Origin: Pararheinheimera sp030824435
GTDB lineage: Bacteria > Pseudomonadota > Gammaproteobacteria > Enterobacterales > Alteromonadaceae
Length of the DNA stretch: 64,000 bases
Direction: 5' to 3'
NCBI GenBank assembly: GCA_942493115.1
Contig: OW818678.1
Location: forward strand, 1-64,000
Shown: piece after piece, positions 42,422-51,143 of the stretch
Layout: every line of letters begins with the position of its first letter
Position numbering within the stretch: the stretch's first letter is position 1
Notes under the pieces: model-generated
The model's database searches: none
The model's input: only the letters and a program-made list of their open reading frames with translations
What the model was told of the DNA's origin: nothing
Translations under genes and position numbers: made by a program

Positions 42422-44740
42422 TTATTTTTTCAGCTTGGCCAGCGCAGCGGCAAAAGCGTTGCCCATAGCGGCATTGCCGTTATCCACAGTTTTGGCAGCT
42501 TTTGGTGCTGCTTTGTGCGCACCGCCAGAGCCGGCAGCTTTGCTGTTGTCTTTGGCCATACCACGGGCTTGTGGTTGTTCATCCATCCGCATAGTCAAAG
42601 CAATACGTTTACGGTCAGCTTCTACTTCCAGCACTTTTACCTTCACAATGTCACCGGCTTTAACCACCTGATGTGGGTCGCTGACAAACTTGTCGGTTAA
42701 AGAGGAAATATGCACCAAACCGTCCTGATGTACACCGATATCCACAAAAGCACCAAAGTTAGTGACGTTGGTAATCACACCTTCCAGTAACATGCCCGGT
42801 GTTAAGTCTGACAGTTTTTCCACCCCATCTTTAAAGTTGGCGGTTTTAAACTCAGGGCGCGGGTCGCGGCCAGGTTTATCCAGTTCTTTTAAAATATCGC
42901 TGATGGTTGGAATACCAAAATGTTCATCGGCAAATTCGGCTGGGTTAATGCTTTTTAAGAAACTGCTGTTGCCAATAATTTCAGGCACTGATTTTTGGTG
43001 TTTGCTGACAATTTTTTCCACCAGAGGATAAGCTTCCGGATGCACAGAGGAAGCATCCAGCGGGTTCACACCATTGCTGATGCGTAAAAAACCAGCGGCT
43101 TGTTCATAGGCTTTAGGACCAAGACGCGGCACTTTTAATAAATCTTTACGCTGCATAAAACGGCCATTGCTGTCGCGGTACAACACAATATTTTGCGCCA
43201 GTGTTTTATTGAGCCCTGCAACCCGTGCCAGCAGCGGCACTGAAGCGGTATTTAAATCTACCCCTACGGCGTTTACACAGTCTTCTACCACAGCGTCCAG
43301 TGATTTGGTTAATAAACTCTGGTTCACATCATGCTGGTATTGGCCAACACCAATAGCTTTGGGTTCAATTTTTACCAGCTCAGCCAATGGGTCCTGTAAA
43401 CGGCGGCCAATTGAAACGGCGCCCCGCAGAGACACATCTAAATCAGGGAATTCCAGCGCAGCCAGCTCAGAAGCGGAATACACAGAAGCACCGGCTTCCG
43501 ACACCATCACTTTAGTCAGGCGCATTTCCGGCAGCATTTTTATCACGTCACCGGCCAGCTTGTCGGTTTCGCGCGAAGCTGTGCCATTGCCAATGGCAAT
43601 CAGTTCAACTTTAAATTGTTTACAATAAGCGGCCAGGGTTTTCACCGACTTGTCCCACAAGTTTTGTGGTGCATGCGGGAATACAGTGCTGTTGGCCACC
43701 AGCTTGCCGGTTTCATCCACTACTATCACTTTTACGCCGGTGCGAAGACCAGGGTCCAGGCCCAGAGTTGCACGCATACCCGCAGGGGCTGCCATTAATA
43801 GGTCTTTCATATTACGGGCAAAAACGGCGATAGCTTCAACTTCGGCTTTTTCGCGTAATTCACCCAGCAAGTCATTTTCCAGTTGCAGATGTAACTTCAC
43901 CTTCCAGGTCCACTGCACCACGGTACGCATAAAAGCGTCACCGGCCCGGTTTTGCTGGCGCAGGTGAAAATGGCTGGCAATCATTTGTTCACAGTTAGCG
44001 TGCGCGTTTTCTTCATCAGCGTCGGGTTGCAATTGCAGGTTCAATACCCCTTCGTTGCGACCACGGAACATCGCCAAAGCGCGGTGGGAAGGTACGTTTT
44101 TCCAGGCTTCATTGTGAGAAAAATAATCACGGAATTTTGCGCCTTCAGTTTCTTTACCAGGCACCATGCTGCTTTTCAGCACTGCATGTTGTGCTAAATG
44201 ACGGCGTAATTTGGCAAGCAAATCAGCATCTTCAGCAAAACGTTCCATCAGAATATATTTGGCGCCATCCAATACCGCTTTGATGTCAGCAAAACCGGCA
44301 TCGCTGTTGATATAAGCTGCTGCCGCAGATTCCGGTGCCAGATTTGGGTCGGCCAACAAGGCATCAGCCAGAGGCAACAAACCAGCTTCAATCGCAATTT
44401 GCCCTTTAGTACGGCGTTTGGCTTTATAAGGCAGGTACAAATCTTCTAAACGGGTTTTGTTGTCGGCGGCCAGAATGTCTTTTTCCAGCTCTGGTGTTAG
44501 TTTGCCTTGTTCCTGAATGGTTTTTAAAATCACCAGACGGCGCTCTTCCAGCTCACGCAAATAAGTTAACCGCTGATCCAGCAAACGTAATTGGGTATCA
44601 TCCAACCCACCTGTCACTTCTTTACGGTAACGGGCAATAAAAGGCACAGTTGCACCTTCATCTAACAAGGCAATAGCAGCGGCAACCTGTTCAGCACGTG
44701 CGGAAATTTCCAGAGCGATTTGTTTGACAATCAATGACAT
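42422..44740 (-). CDS. tex: Transcription accessory RNA-binding protein Tex
   Basis: Conserved nucleic-acid-binding protein related to Spt6, 772 residues (E. coli YhgF 773). Start ATG 44740 has GAGGA nine bases upstream; an earlier ATG adds 19 residues unlike the family. Domain order: N-terminal helical region (ALLDEGATVPFIARYRKE), YqgF-like domain (LGLDPGLRTGVKVIVVD), helix-hairpin-helix region (LKVPRLGPKAYEQAAGFLRI) and C-terminal S1 RNA-binding domain (GVITNVTNFGAFVDIGVHQDGLVHIS). A Gly/Ala/Lys-rich tail ends the protein. It is divergent from greB, as in E. coli. Confidence 0.96.
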   Translation of the reverse strand: MSLIVKQIALEISARAEQVAAAIALLDEGATVPFIARYRKEVTGGLDDTQLRLLDQRLTYLRELEERRLVILKTIQEQGKLTPELEKDILAADNKTRLEDLYLPYKAKRRTKGQIAIEAGLLPLADALLADPNLAPESAAAAYINSDAGFADIKAVLDGAKYILMERFAEDADLLAKLRRHLAQHAVLKSSMVPGKETEGAKFRDYFSHNEAWKNVPSHRALAMFRGRNEGVLNLQLQPDADEENAHANCEQMIASHFHLRQQNRAGDAFMRTVVQWTWKVKLHLQLENDLLGELREKAEVEAIAVFARNMKDLLMAAPAGMRATLGLDPGLRTGVKVIVVDETGKLVANSTVFPHAPQNLWDKSVKTLAAYCKQFKVELIAIGNGTASRETDKLAGDVIKMLPEMRLTKVMVSEAGASVYSASELAALEFPDLDVSLRGAVSIGRRLQDPLAELVKIEPKAIGVGQYQHDVNQSLLTKSLDAVVEDCVNAVGVDLNTASVPLLARVAGLNKTLAQNIVLYRDSNGRFMQRKDLLKVPRLGPKAYEQAAGFLRISNGVNPLDASSVHPEAYPLVEKIVSKHQKSVPEIIGNSSFLKSINPAEFADEHFGIPTISDILKELDKPGRDPRPEFKTANFKDGVEKLSDLTPGMLLEGVITNVTNFGAFVDIGVHQDGLVHISSLTDKFVSDPHQVVKAGDIVKVKVLEVEADRKRIALTMRMDEQPQARGMAKDNSKAAGSGGAHKAAPKAAKTVDNGNAAMGNAFAAALAKLKK

Positions 44741-44905
44741 ATTCTTATATTCCTCAAAGCCTGCAGCGGCAATTAATGCCAGTCGGCTGGATAACAACGC
44801 AGATGGCGGGTATTGTCTATCTTAAGCGACAAAAAATCCAATGTTGTTGCCTGCACTGAGGCAGAGCTGACAATTTTTCCGGTTAACAACAGATAAGAGC
44901 AGCAA

Positions 44906-45499
44906 GTGGCAAGAGCACAAGTGATTCATCAGGTAAAAACCAAGCTGGTCACCCGCGAGGGTTACAACGCATTAAAAGCTGAGCATGATCATCTTTGGTT
45001 AAAAAAACGGCCTGAAGTGACCCGTATTGTCAGCTGGGCAGCCAGTTTGGGCGACCGCTCAGAGAACGCCGATTATACCTTTAACAAAAGGCTGCTCCGG
45101 CAAATAGATCGTCGAATCAGGTATTTACGTAAGCGTCTGGATGATTTAAAAATAGTCGATTTTGCGCCTGAACAAGAAGGCAAAGTGTTTTTTGGCGCCT
45201 GGGTTGAAATTGAAGATGACACAGGTGCCAGCCTGAAATTTCGTATTGTCGGGCCTGATGAAATTTATGGCCGTAAAGATTACATCTCGATTGACGCCCC
45301 TATGGCCCGTGCTTTGTTAAAAAAACAGGTGGATGATGCTTTTGTGGTGCAAACACCGGCTGGTGCCAAAGAGTGGACTGTAAGCCATATTTTTTACCCC
45401 AAAGCGGGTAGTGAAGTGTTACCGGATTGGGCCGGTCGTTCGCTGGACGAACTGGAAGCATCAGAGCTTGATGATGAAGAAGAGGCAGCGCCCGAATAG
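44906..45499 (+). CDS. greB: Transcription elongation factor GreB
   Basis: Stimulates RNA polymerase to cleave backtracked RNA. The protein is 197 residues; E. coli GreB has 158. The coiled-coil tip carries WAASLGDRSENADYTFNKR with the catalytic acidic pair (D, E). The globular domain has EGKVFFGAWVEIED and GRKDYISIDAPMARALL. The extra length is an N-terminal stretch of about nine residues from GTG 44906 and an acidic 30-residue tail (SLDELEASELDDEEEAAPE). A second GTG ten residues inward is an alternative start. The tail differs from E. coli but the core is secure. Confidence 0.93.
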   Translation: MARAQVIHQVKTKLVTREGYNALKAEHDHLWLKKRPEVTRIVSWAASLGDRSENADYTFNKRLLRQIDRRIRYLRKRLDDLKIVDFAPEQEGKVFFGAWVEIEDDTGASLKFRIVGPDEIYGRKDYISIDAPMARALLKKQVDDAFVVQTPAGAKEWTVSHIFYPKAGSEVLPDWAGRSLDELEASELDDEEEAAPE

Positions 45500-45527
45500 T
45501 GTTTTGTGAACACCAGACATACATCAG

Positions 45528-45570
45528 ACAAACAGCAGCCCAGGCCTATCAGCTGAGCTGCTGTTGTTTG
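45528..45570. terminator. Weak hairpin between greB and the thiolase
   Basis: AACAGCAGC and GCTGCTGTT pair over nine bases with a 17-base loop. T runs on either side are short, so the terminator call is tentative. Confidence 0.4.
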
Positions 45571-45599
45571 CCAGACAGATTACAAAAAGCAAATGCAGC

Positions 45600-46790
45600 T
45601 TAATTTAGCCGCTCCAGCAACAAGGCAATGCCCTGACCACCGCCAATACACATAGTCACCAGCGCAAATTGGCCGTTGATACGCTCCAGTTCATGCAATG
45701 CCTTGATAATTAAAATAGAACCTGTGGCACCCACCGGATGCCCCAATGCAATAGCACCGCCGTTGGGGTTCACTTTGCTGTTATCAAAGCCCAAAGTACG
45801 ACTGACCGCTATCGCCTGGGCGGCAAAAGCTTCGTTCGATTCAATGACGTCTAAATCTGCCACCGACAAACCGGTTTTTTGCAGCAGTTGTTGTACTGCC
45901 GGTATAGGGCCAAGCCCCATCAGCTCCGGTGCTACACCGGCAAATTTATAACCTCTGAGCCTGGCTCCGGCTTTCAGGCCATGACTGTCGGCAAACTGAC
46001 GGGTACTGAGTACCAAAGCGGCAGCTCCATCGTTCAGACCAGAGCTGTTGCCTGCTGTCACCACTCCTTCTTTAGCAAAAGCCGGTTTGAGTGCCGCCAG
46101 AGTTAACAGGTTGGTATCTGGCCGCGGATGTTCGTCTTGCTCAAACACAAAACTCGATTTACCTTTTGCGACAGTAACAGGGGTGATTTGACTGGCAAAA
46201 TAACCGGCATTGATTGCCGCAGTGGCACGCTGTTGGCTTTGCAGCGCAAATTCATCCAGTTCTTGCCGGCTGATTTGATACTGAGCTGCAATACGTTCTG
46301 CCGTTAAACCCATATGACCACTGCCAAAAGGGTCAGTCAGAATGCCTAAAGTTAAATCGGTCAGGGGCGCAGCGCCCATGCGTAAACCAGTACGAATGCC
46401 AGGCAGCAGATAAGCACCACGGCTCATCGACTCGGCGCCACCGGCCAGTGCCAGCTGACTGTCGCCCAGCATTAACATCTGAGCTGCTGAAATCACCGAC
46501 TGCACGGCCGAGCCACAAAGCCGGTTCACGTTCATCGCGGCTGAACTTTGGGCTAAACCGGCATTTAACGCTATATGGCGTGCCAGATAAGCATCCTGTG
46601 GTGCAGTGGTAATAATATGGCCAAATACGGCGTGATCGATGGCGGTAGCGTCCACACTTGCTTTATCGATAGCGGCTTTGGCAGCAAAAGTGCCAAGTTC
46701 GGCCGGACTTAAACCGGACAGGCTGCCGCCAAAACTGCCAATGGCGGTGCGGGCGCAACCAAGGATCAGAATATCTTTTATGGCCGTCAT
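45600..46790 (-). CDS. Acetyl-CoA acetyltransferase (thiolase)
   Basis: Degradative/biosynthetic thiolase of 396 residues that condenses or cleaves acyl-CoA. The acyl-accepting Cys92 is in NVNRLCGSAVQSV, the His in ALGHPVGATG, and the second Cys in TMCIGGGQGIA; EHPRPDT near the middle is also typical. It could act in fatty-acid oxidation, polyhydroxybutyrate or acetoacetate metabolism; no partner gene is present to decide. It starts two bases after the mscS-like stop codon and is probably cotranscribed with it. Confidence 0.92.
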   Translation of the reverse strand: MTAIKDILILGCARTAIGSFGGSLSGLSPAELGTFAAKAAIDKASVDATAIDHAVFGHIITTAPQDAYLARHIALNAGLAQSSAAMNVNRLCGSAVQSVISAAQMLMLGDSQLALAGGAESMSRGAYLLPGIRTGLRMGAAPLTDLTLGILTDPFGSGHMGLTAERIAAQYQISRQELDEFALQSQQRATAAINAGYFASQITPVTVAKGKSSFVFEQDEHPRPDTNLLTLAALKPAFAKEGVVTAGNSSGLNDGAAALVLSTRQFADSHGLKAGARLRGYKFAGVAPELMGLGPIPAVQQLLQKTGLSVADLDVIESNEAFAAQAIAVSRTLGFDNSKVNPNGGAIALGHPVGATGSILIIKALHELERINGQFALVTMCIGGGQGIALLLERLN

Positions 46791-46791
46791 T

Positions 46792-48102
46792 TTAAGACTC
46801 CGGCTGCTGTGGTGCTGATGGAGTGACAGGCAGCGGCCAGCCGGTTTTCAGATGTAAATCCCGTTGTGGATAAGGGAAGCTGATGCCATGTTTTTTAAAT
46901 TGATGCCAGATGGCCCTGTTAATATCGGATTTGACGGCGCCGCGGCCATTTTCTAAATCGGCTATCCAGACTCTGAGCTGCAAATGAATACCGTTGTCAG
47001 CAAAGTTCAGCAGGCGGATGGTGGGTTCAGGATCTTTCAGTACACGGGGCGAAGCAAAAGCACATTCCAGCATGAACGCCATGGCTTGTTCCGGATCGTC
47101 GTTGTAACTCACTTGTACGTCGATATCCAGCCGCACATTGGGGTCGGCGTAACTCCAGTTAGTCACTTCGTTAATAATCAAATGTTCATTTGGAATAAGC
47201 GAATCCACACCCTGACGGTTCCTGAGTACCACATAACGGGCATTCAGTTGTTCCACCCGGCCAAAATTTTCCCCCACTGTAATAAGATCTCCCGGCTTTA
47301 CGCTGCGGTCCAGCACCAGAATAAAACCACTGATAAAATTCGACGCTATACGCTGTAAACCCAACCCCAGACCAACACCCAAAGCACCACCAAACACGGC
47401 CAGCGAACTCATACTGATGCCGGCGGCGTTTAGCGCCACTAAAAAGGCCACTGTCACCAGAAAAAACTTACTGAATTTGACTAAACCCACCTGCATGCTG
47501 GGGCTGATGTTGCGCGACTTTTTTACCCTCTGATTAATAATTTCCGCCAACCATAACGAAATGGTAAAAGCGGTTGTAACCAACATGATCAGTTCCAGCA
47601 CCATCAATAAAGAAATGCGGGTAGAACCTATGGTCAGGGCTATCTGATCGATTAAAGCGCGGGTGGCGGGCAACCAGCCGACTAAGTGCAACACCAGCAC
47701 CAGCCAGATCAGAGTGGAAATAAGAGGTTCCAGCGTTTTTAGCAAAGGGCTCGACAAAAAAGCTTTACGCAGCATATATACCAGTAGCCTGATGGCACCA
47801 AGTGCCAACGCAAAAGGTTGCAGCAACTGTAAAACTGCGGCCTTAAAGTCAAAATTCAGCATCACTTCAGCGGCCAGCCACAAAAAAAACGCCATAAAAA
47901 ACGGGAAAAAAATCCGTTGTGAACTGCGGATGGCGACATGGCGCAAATGACTGCGGCCATCGTCAATCAGCCGTTGTTGTAGCAAATGATTCAGCCACCA
48001 GCCGCAGGCGGTCAGCACTGCGATAATGCCAAGTTGCAGCAGAAAATTAGGTTGGGACAAAAAGCCCTGAGTGTTTTGCCAAAGTTTGTCGAAGAAGTTC
48101 AT
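46792..48102 (-). CDS. MscS-family mechanosensitive channel
   Basis: A 436-residue inner-membrane protein with five or six helices before the pore helix. The MscS core is clear: AVFGGALGVGLGLGLQRIASNFISGFILVLDRSVKPGDLITV, with the Gly/Ala-rich pore helix and the beta-domain GRVEQLNARYVVLRNRQGVDSLIPN. The protein is longer at its N-terminus than E. coli MscS (286 residues), placing it among the larger members. It should open on hypo-osmotic shock. It is upstream of the thiolase and divergent from a small exported protein. Confidence 0.92.
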   Translation of the reverse strand: MNFFDKLWQNTQGFLSQPNFLLQLGIIAVLTACGWWLNHLLQQRLIDDGRSHLRHVAIRSSQRIFFPFFMAFFLWLAAEVMLNFDFKAAVLQLLQPFALALGAIRLLVYMLRKAFLSSPLLKTLEPLISTLIWLVLVLHLVGWLPATRALIDQIALTIGSTRISLLMVLELIMLVTTAFTISLWLAEIINQRVKKSRNISPSMQVGLVKFSKFFLVTVAFLVALNAAGISMSSLAVFGGALGVGLGLGLQRIASNFISGFILVLDRSVKPGDLITVGENFGRVEQLNARYVVLRNRQGVDSLIPNEHLIINEVTNWSYADPNVRLDIDVQVSYNDDPEQAMAFMLECAFASPRVLKDPEPTIRLLNFADNGIHLQLRVWIADLENGRGAVKSDINRAIWHQFKKHGISFPYPQRDLHLKTGWPLPVTPSAPQQPES

Positions 48103-48255
48103 TATCAGGTGTCATTCAAAAAGCAGAAAACTGTCGTTACCTTAGCAAAAATACCAGCTTAAATCTGCTGTTAAAATACCGCTGTGCGCAGCTTGTTCAG
48201 CCGATTTTCAGCAATAACAGCTAGATTCAACACACAAACTCAAATGGAGCCTGTG

Positions 48256-48546
48256 ATGAAAAAGCTGCTGTTTATGATGTTATTGCTGCCGATAGCGGCC
48301 AAGGCAGCAGACCGGGAAGAGGTATATCAACAATGTCTGTTACAACATGCAGCTAAAGCCCAGCTGCCCGAAGTGTGGCACTGGGTAAAAAAATCCTGTC
48401 ATCAGCTGCACCGTGAATTGGTGGTGATGCCCGACAAAAAAGCCTTTCATCAATGTGTGTTGCAGCATTTACCCGCGGTGGAGCTGGCAGAAGTGGTGCC
48501 TGATGTAGTGCATGCTTGTGCCAATCAACATAATTTCAGAAAATAA
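48256..48546 (+). CDS. Small exported protein with duplicated Cys-X20-Cys repeat
   Basis: A 96-residue protein with a signal peptide (MKKLLFMMLLLPIAAKA). Start ATG 48256 has GGAG seven bases upstream; the frame extends further but without a signal for translation. The mature chain holds four cysteines at 27, 48, 67 and 88, so two segments of 27 residues (24-50 and 64-90) align with identical Cys-X20-Cys spacing and share QC-LLQH/QC-VLQH and E-V motifs. Two internal disulfides in helical hairpins are likely. I do not recognise a family; it is probably periplasmic. Confidence 0.7.
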   Translation: MKKLLFMMLLLPIAAKAADREEVYQQCLLQHAAKAQLPEVWHWVKKSCHQLHRELVVMPDKKAFHQCVLQHLPAVELAEVVPDVVHACANQHNFRK

Positions 48547-48684
48547 AATTTATTTTAAATCATATGCTTAATAAAATTTTGTCAGATTTTGTTTGTTGTC
48601 ATCTACGTGTAACAAAAATCTGCTAGCTGATTTGCCGGGCAGTTGGCTATAGTCAGAACACAGACCAAGCCAGAGGGTAGCAAG

Positions 48685-48897
48685 ATGAAGAAAAATACAC
48701 TGTTAGTTGGCGTGGCGACTTTGGCACTTTTGCTTACCGGTTGCAGCACGCTTGATCAAAATTATGCTTATGTCGTTGACCAGGAACAGGTAAACAAAGC
48801 GGAAAATTCACAACGTCAGCATCGCCAGGTAGCGCATGTGGTGTGGGTGAATCCACCTTTGAAAAAAGTCAGCAGTGCCGATCTGCCAAAACCCTGA
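48685..48897 (+). CDS. Small lipoprotein of unknown function
   Basis: A 70-residue protein with a lipoprotein signal MKKNTLLVGVATLALLLTGC; lipobox LTGC with Cys at 20. The mature part is about 50 residues, polar, ending NPPLKKVSSADLPKP. GAGGG precedes the ATG. The ORF could extend upstream, but the signal peptide fixes this start. The size and simplicity recall small outer-membrane lipoproteins, without the Lpp heptad pattern. A terminator follows 35 bases on. Confidence 0.75.
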   Translation: MKKNTLLVGVATLALLLTGCSTLDQNYAYVVDQEQVNKAENSQRQHRQVAHVVWVNPPLKKVSSADLPKP

Positions 48898-48932
48898 CGG
48901 CTCCGGCCTTATCAGAAACGATTTGTAACACC

Positions 48933-48968
48933 AAAACCCGCAATGTGTTTTCGACCTTGCGGGTTTTT
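48933..48968 (+). terminator. Terminator of the small lipoprotein gene
   Basis: AAAACCCGCAA and TTGCGGGTTTT pair over 11 bases, followed by a T run. It lies before ompR. Confidence 0.8.
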
Positions 48969-49008
48969 CGTTTATAGTGAGAAAAAACCGCATCCAAGGT
49001 AACTCACT

Positions 49009-49734
49009 ATGCAGACTCAGGAAACGACCAAAATTCTGGTGGTTGATGATGACATGAGATTACGTTCTTTATTGGAACGTTATCTGGTGGAACAAGGTTA
49101 TATCGTCCGCACTTCAGCCAATTTTGAACAAATGACCCGGTTGATGGAACGTGAAAACTTCCATTTATTGGTGCTGGATTTAATGTTGCCTGGCGAAGAC
49201 GGTTTGTCGATTTGCCGTAAGTTACGCCAGCAGGAAAACGAAATTCCTATCATTATGCTGACCGCCAAAGGCGACGAAGTGGATCGCATTATTGGCCTTG
49301 AAATGGGCGCTGATGATTATCTGCCCAAACCTTTTAACCCACGTGAATTGCTGGCGCGTATCCGTGCTGTGCTGCGCCGTAAATCAAAAGAACTGCCTGG
49401 CGCACCCACTCAGGAAGAAACCATGGTCAAGTTCGGACCTTTTAGCTTTAACCTGGCGACTCGTGAAATGCGCCGTGGTGACGAGCTGATGCCGCTGACC
49501 AGCGGTGAATTTGCGGTGCTTAAAGTGCTGGTCAGTCATGCCCGCGAACCTTTGTCGCGCGACAAGCTGATGAATATGGCGCGTGGCCGTGATTATTCGG
49601 CGATGGAGCGGAGTATTGATGTGCAGGTGTCCAGACTGCGTCGTATGATTGAAGACGATCCGACCAATCCACGTTATATCCAGACGGTCTGGGGTTTGGG
49701 TTATGTGTTTGTGCCAGATGGTGTTGCCAGCTAA
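49009..49734 (+). CDS. ompR: Osmolarity response regulator OmpR
   Basis: Winged-helix response regulator controlling outer-membrane porins and osmotic genes. It is 241 residues. The receiver has the acidic pair in VVDDD (11-15), phospho-accepting D57 in LLVLDLMLPGEDG, and the Lys switch in DDYLPKPFNPRELLARI. The DNA-binding C-terminus has the OmpR signature LTSGEFAVLKVLVSHAREPLSRDKLM. Its stop is followed directly by the envZ ATG, so they are cotranscribed and coupled. Confidence 0.97.
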   Translation: MQTQETTKILVVDDDMRLRSLLERYLVEQGYIVRTSANFEQMTRLMERENFHLLVLDLMLPGEDGLSICRKLRQQENEIPIIMLTAKGDEVDRIIGLEMGADDYLPKPFNPRELLARIRAVLRRKSKELPGAPTQEETMVKFGPFSFNLATREMRRGDELMPLTSGEFAVLKVLVSHAREPLSRDKLMNMARGRDYSAMERSIDVQVSRLRRMIEDDPTNPRYIQTVWGLGYVFVPDGVAS

Positions 49735-51060
49735 ATGAGACTGTTGCCGCGCAGTGCCTTTGGTAAAACGGTATTTTTGATTGGTTTTTTATTGTTGATC
49801 AATCAGCTGGTGTCGTATTTTCTGGTGGCTGTTTATGTAATTCAACCCAGCCTGCAACAAACTAACCATTTAATTGCCAAGCAAATTAAAGTGGTTTTTA
49901 TCGATGTGGGTCACACTAATCCAACCTTGTCGGCTGAAATTACCGAACGTTTCCAGCAAGCCACCGGCATTGAGGTTTATCGGCAGCATGAGGCCATGTT
50001 GCATGGCCTTGCCGACGCCACTTATTACCAGTACATCTCGGATCAAATGTCACGTGAACTGGGTGGCCCGGCCGAAGTACGCATTGAACAAAGTTTAAGT
50101 TTTGCTTTTTGGGTGCGTCCGCCTCAGGCACCGGACTATTGGGTACGCATTCCGCTGAGTGGCCTCAATGAAACCGACTTTAAACCGCTGCAGATTTATA
50201 TTCTGTTGATTGGCTTTTTAAGTGTGGCCGGCGGCTGGTGGTTTGCGCGGCAGCTGAACAGGCCTTTGCAGGGTTTACAACAAGCGGCGCTCAGAGTGGG
50301 TCGTGGTGATATTCCAGAGCCTTTGCCTGAAGTGGGTTCCAGCGAAATTATTGCGGTAACCCGCGCTTTTAATCACATGGCCAAAGGCATTAAACAGCTG
50401 GAAAAAGACCGGGCTTTATTAATGGCCGGGGTTTCCCACGATTTACGCACACCGCTGACCCGCATCCGGCTTGCCAGTGAAATGATGAGTGAACCGGACA
50501 GTTGGATTAGGGATGGCATCGCCAATGACATTGACGATATGAACGCCATTATCGACCAGTTTATTGATTACATCCGCCACCACAAAGAAGAGTCGCTCAC
50601 TGAAGAAGATTTAAATCTGCTGGTCAGCGAACAAATCAGCGCCGAACGTTTGCAACAACGGGATATTCAAACCGAACTGGCGGTGAATTTACCACTGGTG
50701 CCGCTTAGGCGTATTGCCATTAAAAGGGTGCTGACCAACCTGATTGAAAATGCTTTTAAATATTCCGACGGTGCCATTGAAGTTCGTACCGGTTTTGAAA
50801 AAGGTAGCCAGCGGGTTTATGTGCAGGTGCGCGATCACGGCCCCGGTATTCCGGAAGCACAAATGGCGCAGATGTTTGAACCTTTTACTCAGGGCGACAG
50901 CGCACGTGGCAGCGCAGGCTCTGGTTTGGGTTTGGCTATTATCAAAAAAATTGTGGATATGCACAGAGGTGAAATCACCTTACATAACCATGCTTTTGGT
51001 GGTTTAGTGGCGACTGTGTATTTGCCGCTGAAAAACAAAGCCGGCAGCACTAAAAACTGA
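49735..51060 (+). CDS. envZ: Osmosensor histidine kinase EnvZ
   Basis: Inner-membrane kinase/phosphatase for OmpR, 441 residues. Two membrane helices at about 13-34 and 153-170 flank a periplasmic domain; a HAMP region follows (RQLNRPLQGLQQAALRVGRGD). The phosphorylated His235 lies in AGVSHDLRTPLTRIRLASEMM. ATP-binding boxes N (NLIENAFKYS), G1 (VRDHGPGIPEAQ) and G2 (GSGLGLAIIKK) are all intact. The sensor domain differs from E. coli EnvZ at its middle but the length is close. Confidence 0.96.
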   Translation: MRLLPRSAFGKTVFLIGFLLLINQLVSYFLVAVYVIQPSLQQTNHLIAKQIKVVFIDVGHTNPTLSAEITERFQQATGIEVYRQHEAMLHGLADATYYQYISDQMSRELGGPAEVRIEQSLSFAFWVRPPQAPDYWVRIPLSGLNETDFKPLQIYILLIGFLSVAGGWWFARQLNRPLQGLQQAALRVGRGDIPEPLPEVGSSEIIAVTRAFNHMAKGIKQLEKDRALLMAGVSHDLRTPLTRIRLASEMMSEPDSWIRDGIANDIDDMNAIIDQFIDYIRHHKEESLTEEDLNLLVSEQISAERLQQRDIQTELAVNLPLVPLRRIAIKRVLTNLIENAFKYSDGAIEVRTGFEKGSQRVYVQVRDHGPGIPEAQMAQMFEPFTQGDSARGSAGSGLGLAIIKKIVDMHRGEITLHNHAFGGLVATVYLPLKNKAGSTKN

Positions 51061-51080
51061 TATTGCTGAATTACAGACAT

Positions 51081-51111
51081 AAAAAAAATCCGCCAATTGG
51101 CGGATTTTTTT
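51081..51111. terminator. Bidirectional terminator between envZ and pckA
   Basis: A near-perfect palindrome: ATCCGCC and GGCGGAT arms, closed by AATT, flanked by seven or eight A on one side and T on the other. Confidence 0.9.
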
Positions 51112-51143
51112 ATTAAAGCCGGTTACCCGGCTTTACAAGCTTA

